From positions 15,146,164 to 15,210,163 of the forward strand of contig CM060062.1 of assembly GCA_030533445.1 (NCBI GenBank): a stretch of 64,000 nucleotides of DNA, written 5' to 3'. This DNA is from Cyprinodon diabolis. Taxonomy: Eukaryota; Chordata; Actinopteri; Cyprinodontiformes; Cyprinodontidae. The number at the start of each line of letters is the position of its first letter. Position 1 is the stretch's first letter. Made by a program: the position numbers and the translations under genes. A model generated the notes under the pieces. That model was not told the DNA's origin and ran no database searches. It saw nothing but the letters and a program-made list of their open reading frames with translations. Shown piece after piece: positions 58,724-64,000 of this stretch.

Positions 58724-58860
58724 TTTGTGCCGAGGCGTTCAACCCAGACGACGATGATGAAGACACCGAGCCCAGAGTGGTTCACCCCAAAACAGACGAG
58801 CAGCGCTGCAGACTGCAGGAAGCCTGCCGAGACATCCTACTCTTCAAAACACTAGATCAG
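58724..58860 (+). CDS. prkar2a: prkar2a coding exon 3: linker and start of cAMP-binding domain A
   Basis: Encodes residues 95-140: [19 protein letters not shown] completes the inhibitor region and acidic linker, and [26 protein letters not shown] is the N-terminal helical part of cAMP-binding domain A. Acceptor CTTTCTGCCAG; donor CAG|GTAAAT. It completes the valine codon begun in the previous exon and ends in phase 0. The segments [16 protein letters not shown] and LDQ match PRKAR2A rather than PRKAR2B as I recall both. Confidence 0.93.
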
Positions 58861-59606
58861 GTAAATTGTCTTGCAACATAGAGATTATGCATGTAAGGTA
58901 AAATTAAAATTAATGCAACTTCTAAGACGCTCATCAATCTTTAAGGTATCAGAAGGATGAATACTTTTAAAATGGCAATTATTACTGTGGATCAGAAATG
59001 TTAAAATAATCAGTCAAATCACGTTAAGTTTCATTAAAGTAGAAACCAATAGTATTTATTTGGTTGTTGTAATAAAAATAAAGCTATTGGTGCTAATCTT
59101 GTAAGTTCTTTATTTCGTTTGTGTTTCCAATTTGGATTTAGACTTGTAACTTTTAACTAAAGACTGTGTTTTTCATGTTTTAGTCCTTTGAAAAATAAAA
59201 TAAAATCTGAATTGGTTAATATTGTGGGAAAGAAAAACCTTTAACTGCCACTAAAACACAGGTACATATCACATATTCAAAAAAGGTGTTCAAATAATTA
59301 ACAGTGTTTTATCTTTCCATTACCTTTTGGGAATGATCTTGCCACATTGGCTAAAAATATAAGTTTGTGTGATTGCTGATAGGAAAATCAGTGATTTATA
59401 TTTCCCTGTGAAGCTGAGTGACTAGTTCGAATTCCCCCCCTTCACCCCTCTGCTTCGTCTCACCATTGCTCACTCGCTAGAATATTAAAAACACCCTCTT
59501 GTCTACATTAAAACCCAATGCCCATGTGATATAAATTTGTTTTTTGTCAGTTTTGTTCTTTATATACATCATCTCTTACTTTCTGATTTTGCTTTGTTCA
59601 CTCCAG
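58861..59606 (+). other. prkar2a: Intron 4 of prkar2a (746 bp)
   Basis: GTAAAT to a CTCCAG acceptor ending at 59606. AT-rich; no element recognised. Confidence 0.85.
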
Positions 59607-59713
59607 GAGCAGTTTTCGCAGGTTCTGGACGCCATGTTTGAGTTGAAGGTTCAGCCACAGGACCATGTCATCGATCAAGGGGACGACGGAGACAACTTTT
59701 ACGTCATAGAAAG
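59607..59713 (+). CDS. prkar2a: prkar2a coding exon 4: cAMP-binding domain A, first beta strands
   Basis: Encodes residues 141-175 plus two bases of Arg176: [12 protein letters not shown], then [17 protein letters not shown], the conserved opening beta roll of a cyclic-nucleotide-binding domain, almost invariant among PKA regulatory subunits. Acceptor CACTCCAG. The donor is AAAG|GTCGGA, a weak match to the GTRAGT consensus, but the frame (ER joined to GVYD in the next exon) leaves no doubt about the position. Phase 2. Confidence 0.93.
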
Positions 59714-62634
59714 GTCGGACTAATTAGTAGTTTATGATGATGTCTCTATTTAAATTTAAAGACAAACTGCAGACCAGTAGTACTGTATATGTAGTCAGGG
59801 GGATGAGCTTTCACTGTCTTCATGCCCACAGCTGATTTAGATCTTAGCCACTAAGATGCTTAATCCAAAAGAAGGGGTTGGGTCACACTATGATGGAAAA
59901 CAGTAGAGAGAAACATTCACTGTTAGCTGCAGTCTACTTTCATTATTTCTCTGCAATATTCAGCTACAATATTGGCTCCTAAAATATATAAAATAACTAT
60001 GTCTCCAATAAAATAGTGCAGCCATAGTTTACAGCATAGATGCAATAATTGTTGCTCGATTTTTTTCTACTTTCTTGGAGCTTTATTGATAGACTAGTAA
60101 TATACTGGATCAGTTACACAAACTATCCACTGTAGAACCACTACAGTACCTTAGTCCTACAGTGCTCTAGTTGATACTAAGGTGTTGTAAACACATTTGT
60201 AGTTTTTTTTTATTAATCTCAGCATAATTTCTCTACGTTTTAGCCTCTAGATGAATAAACTGTTTAATCACAGAACTTAATGTTTTTAGGCCTATACTTT
60301 TTTGTCTTTTTTTTTTTGTTTTTTACTTGTACCTCTGCTGTACTAACTTGAAAAAGCTTTTTATAGTTTCTTTGTGTGGATATTGCTGCAGTGCATGTTT
60401 TACTGCTCTGATATTGCTGCTGTTTTATGATGTTTTATGATAGTAGCAGAATGTAGGTGTTTTTCATTTTACTCTGATATATATTAGAGCTTCAAACCTG
60501 CCACTTAAGAAACTATGATAACCAGTGTTTTTGCTGGTCCACAGCCTGTTTTCATTCGCCTCTTTTCATTCTTGACATATCAGCTGAACACATTGTTATA
60601 GCTCCATTTGGGCAGCATGCTCCCGCTCCTCATACAATACGAGCAATGACCTTTAAGAGTGGCACGCCTGCCTGATCATGTCCTGTCCCGGGGTTTTCCC
60701 TCCTCCGCCAAAAAAATCAGAGGTAGTTAATGCCATCAGCAGGGTAGGATGTGAACATTTACACACAGACAGACACAGAGGTTATAAATGGAGAAGTAGA
60801 ATAAGATTGTTTCCGTAACAGTTTTATTCCATATTTAGTAAATGTTCTGCATTTACACATTTCCCCCATACCCCTGGGTAGCTTTACTTGTCGCTGCTCT
60901 CAGTCTGGGTTCTTGCTCTGCCAGTGTGCTGCTGTTTGGCAGCATTTCAGTGAAGAATAAACAGTCTTCTAAGAGGCCCATAAAAGAGGAAGTAATGGAA
61001 AATCCTGTGCAAGCCCTATGGGAGAAGCAGAGGGATCATTTGTAGGGGGCATGGGCAATGTGATAAGATCATAGTAAAATACTATCAAGCAAGTTAATGT
61101 AATTTACCTTAAGATTCCAGTTCAGAGCTCAGACTGTCAAAACAGACTTTTTTTGTCGCACATTTCTTCTTGCCCTGGATGTTGGCATCTGTGTGAAATT
61201 CAAGCCTCAAGACATATCTGTAATGTATCGGAGATTATTTTTATTCTTTATTATAGTAAATTACACCATAAATCAACAAAGCAGTGATTGAGTAGAGAGC
61301 AAATTCTTATCTTTGCAATTGTGATAAAGTGCTAAATGTTTAGGTAGACATCTGTTCCCTCAATGATCATCCTGATTGGTTACTGCTGCCATCTCCTTTT
61401 CAAGTATTTTTTTAAACTGTGGACATATTTATTATTGAGCACTACTTTCTCTGTATGAACGAATGAATAAATAGGGATTTATTTCAGACACTTTGACAAA
61501 CAACAATAAATGAATCAACCAAATACACAACATAGACTAGTTCACATCAACCAAACCAAACGCAAATTTCCTAACTAACTAAATTCACCTGAAAATAAAT
61601 GGAAACAAAACCCTCCACCAAATAAACCTGTCGGTATACACAGCCAGAGAAACGACATTGATTAATGTAAATTGTCTGAAAAGGGTAAAAGAAGTAAAAC
61701 CTATTTTTCATACCTCCTTTCCCTCTAATTGCACTTAGATTTGTGTAATTAAAAGGTGATAAACAATTCATGCAGGGGCAGATACATGGTCCTCTCTGCT
61801 TCAACTGAGAATGCAAGCGATCACTGTCCCCTTTGTTACTGTAATCCAAACTAAGCTAATACTCCAACAGCAACAAGGGTTTTAACCCTCTGCACAACCA
61901 ATGAGCGGACAGGCCATCTCAGAAAATAATCCTGCCAAGCAACATGAATGCAAATTATCTTTCTGAGTATAATCCCCACACAGGTAGATAGAAGAGGGGA
62001 TAACAGAGCCGCTCTGTTGAAATGTTTTACCCCATTAGCAAAGTAATTACACTGATGGCCTTTTTTTCTCTGTGAACGGCGCTTAAATTTTGTTTTTTGT
62101 AAGAAATTAACTTTATTAACAAAACATATCAGCTTTTGTTCTGGACATTTATAATTTAACTCAAAAGGATTCATAAGCTTTGCAGATTTAAAAGATATTT
62201 CTTTTCAGCCAGGCAGTTTTTTTTTTATACCGTACGAAATTAGACTGATCTCTCAAAATGAAACAAATTATACAAGGATGGATTTCTTTTTTCATTATTA
62301 TTGTATACTTGATTTAATAAAATAGCTTTTCACAAAATCTGTTAACTTTTTATTAGCTATACAACAATCAACCCCCAGGGTCTGTTTTTCCATTACCCTC
62401 ATGGTTTGGTCAGATGTTAAACTTTTTCCTATTGAAGTCTGACATGATTAATCCCCAGTACCTTGATGGGATAGGAAGAAGCTTATGATGACTGCTCTGA
62501 GTAAATAAAATGGTTCTATGCAGCTGCTGTGTATAAAAAGTACATTTTCAGTGTTTAAAAGGTAATAAGAGGCATGTTTATCTGACCTTTTTGTTTCTTT
62601 TTCCTTCTTGTGTTTTTACTCTCCATCTCTGTAG
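59714..62634 (+). other. prkar2a: Intron 5 of prkar2a, about 2.9 kb
   Basis: From the weak donor GTCGGA to TCTCTGTAG ending at 62634. No transposon ends or domains recognised; frames on the minus strand at 61571-62174 are unremarkable. Confidence 0.75.
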
Positions 62635-62776
62635 GGGTGTGTATGATATTGTGGTATCTGGAAAATGTGTGGGGCAGTACAACAATAAGGGCAGCTTCGG
62701 AGAGCTGGCGCTCATGTACAACACGCCACGAGCCGCCACCATCATAGCCACCCGGGAGGGCTCGCTTTGGGGCCTG
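62635..62776 (+). CDS. prkar2a: prkar2a coding exon 5: phosphate-binding cassette of cAMP domain A
   Basis: Completes Arg176 and encodes residues 177-223. [18 protein letters not shown] (195-212) is the phosphate-binding cassette: Glu199 contacts the ribose 2'-hydroxyl and Arg208 the cyclic phosphate of cAMP in this family. Both are present, so site A should bind cAMP. The loop before it ([15 protein letters not shown]) appears about four residues shorter than the mammalian RII-alpha loop as I recall it. REGSLWGL follows, typical of RII-alpha. Acceptor TCTCTGTAG, donor CTG|GTAAGA, phase 0 at the end. Confidence 0.94.
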
Positions 62777-63135
62777 GTAAGAAAACAAAAACCAGCTACA
62801 TTTTAAATACAATTGTCTATGCACATTGAGGGCATTTTCTATGCTAATTTAATGTCTCTTTGAAAAATTACATGTTATGATTTAAATATTTTTTTTTTCT
62901 TTTCTTACTTTGAGCACATCCCCTCCTTCCATGAGCTGCTATGGCTGGCTCTTTGATGCTCAGACATGTTAAGAATGGAGTCATGTAATCTGTGAATGGA
63001 GCCATGCTTTAGTTTGGTATTGAATGCTGCTGCAGCTCCTCCTGGTGGTTAAACTCAGAGACAACAGCCAGAACTAAGGCATGAGCTGCAACTACATGCT
63101 TGGTTCTCTCTAACTTTGTGGGATTTATTCCTTAG
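62777..63135 (+). other. prkar2a: Intron 6 of prkar2a (359 bp)
   Basis: GTAAGA to TTATTCCTTAG ending at 63135. No element recognised. Confidence 0.85.
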
Positions 63136-63237
63136 GACCGTGCCACATTTCGTAGACTCATCGTTAAGGAAAATGCAAAGAAGAGGAGGATGTACGAGAC
63201 TTTCATCGAGTCTGTGCCGTTGCTCAAATCACTGGAA
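63136..63237 (+). CDS. prkar2a: prkar2a coding exon 6: helices linking cAMP domains A and B
   Basis: Encodes residues 224-257: [34 protein letters not shown], the B and C helices of domain A, which cap the bound cAMP and contact the catalytic subunit. In frame at both ends (102 bp). Acceptor CCTTAG, donor [19 protein letters not shown] fits RII-alpha; RII-beta has ESLPFLKSLE as I recall. The protein should continue for about 145 residues (cAMP domain B) in exons beyond the window. Confidence 0.93.
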
Positions 63238-63689
63238 GTAAGTTTGGCAAGAGGAAACCACTGCTTATCAGTGTTAGAATTTAAAATGTATTAACCTTAA
63301 GCACAAAGAAATTAAATAAACACAATTCAAACCTTAATATTTTCTGTAGATGTAATGTGAAGAATATTCAAAAATCCTATTTAATAATCAAAATATGTGC
63401 CTTTAGACCAGGGATGGAAGAATATGATCCTGAAAGGTAAATTGTGTTGTACTCTTTTGTTTTGCAAAAAAAAAAGGTAAAATTTGAAAAGGTAAAATTT
63501 GAAAATGCACAATAAAGTCTAAGATTAGATTTGGTGCAAAAAAAAATTTTCAGTAATATGTGTCCAAAAATAAGGATGGTCTTATTATTTACTGTTTGTT
63601 GTGTAGAATAACACCTTCAGAACTTTACACAGTAGGAAACGTTCAGTGTTTTATTTTGTTAATAAAAGTCGTTTTTACTTGTGTTGTTT

Positions 63690-63766
63690 TTATGTTATCA
63701 TGTGAAGCACTTTGTGACTTTGTCTGTGAAAAGTGCTATACAAATAAAGTTTACTTACTTACTTTT
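63690..63766 (+). mobile_element. Probable 3' tail of a LINE or SINE
   Basis: GTGAAGCACTTTGTGACTTTGTCTGTGAAAAGTGCTATACAAATAAAGTT resembles the conserved 3' tail shared by many fish LINEs and their SINE partners. It ends in TTACTTACTTAC, a short tandem tail of the kind used for reverse-transcription priming. The body upstream is not recognisable, consistent with 5' truncation. Confidence 0.5.
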
Positions 63767-63778
63767 TTAAATTTATTT

Positions 63779-63797
63779 ATATATATATATATATCTA

Positions 63798-63844
<47 letters not shown>

Positions 63845-63893
63845 ATCTATCTATCTATATATATATATATAATATAATATAATATAATATAAT
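63779..63893. repeat. Compound AT / CTAT / AATAT microsatellite
   Basis: Alternating TA, a CTCTCTCT patch (63797-63808), more TA, a CTATCTATCTAT patch (63842-63857) and TATAA units to 63893. Directly follows the retroposon-like tail, from which it may have expanded. Confidence 0.9.
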
Positions 63894-64000
63894 TTCAGAT
63901 AACTGTTATAACTGTTGTCAGATAACTGTTGTAACTGTTGTCAGATAACTATTTTCATTCAGCGAATGAACCAGTGAGGTTTAATTCAACTGTGAGCAGC

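Larger units (their letters stand above)
63238..64000 (+). other. prkar2a: Intron 7 of prkar2a, 5' part
   Basis: Starts GTAAGT and runs past the window edge. Holds a retroposon-like tail and an AT-rich microsatellite, listed separately, and a GATAACTGTTGTAACTGTTGTCA short tandem repeat at 63896-63950. Confidence 0.75.

Noticed and set aside
1..64000. CRISPR arrays, tRNA or rRNA genes, LTR retrotransposons, viral insertions
   Set aside because: I looked for spaced direct repeats, tRNA box motifs, paired long direct repeats, and reverse-transcriptase or gag motifs. None was recognisable beyond the short LINE-like tails listed.

Overview
This window looks like nuclear DNA of a bony fish, probably a percomorph teleost. 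It is AT-rich, has spliced exons separated by long introns, and is filled with DNA-transposon families typical of fish (Tc1/mariner, hAT, TTAA-flanked fold-back elements). I saw no bacterial-type operons, CRISPR arrays or rRNA genes, and I recognised no tRNA genes.

The one host gene I can support lies on the + strand: the 5' two thirds of a type II regulatory subunit of cAMP-dependent protein kinase, best matched to prkar2a. A CCAAT/GC-box promoter (about 5640-5800) precedes a non-coding first exon ending at 6451. Coding exons follow at 9221-9467, 49866-49901, 58724-58860, 59607-59713, 62635-62776 and 63136-63237. All the splice phases fit, giving 257 codons: docking/dimerisation domain, acidic linker, RRVS inhibitor site and the first cAMP-binding domain. 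The second cAMP-binding domain must lie beyond 64000.

Upstream DNA (1-5640) holds three decayed Tc1-like remnants and a perfect CTCF-type motif. The second coding intron (9468-49865, about 40 kb) is a transposon graveyard. It contains a Tc1 element with an intact transposase, placed 6 bp from a second Tc1 element with very long inverted repeats and one nonsense codon. It also holds a broken DD36E Tc1-type element, three hAT elements (two with exact 8-bp target duplications, one chimeric), three TTAA-bounded fold-back elements (one interrupted by a hAT with a perfect duplication), an element with a 9-bp duplication, and a GC-rich element with a TAA duplication that mimics a CpG island. The later introns contain older debris, including a decayed BED-finger fragment.

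I found no convincing new biological system. The most informative features are the nested and chimeric transposon structures, whose boundaries can be read to the base, and the 36-bp exon carrying the kinase-inhibitor site. Boundaries of decayed elements are approximate. Family names rest on motifs and remembered consensus sequences, not on searches.
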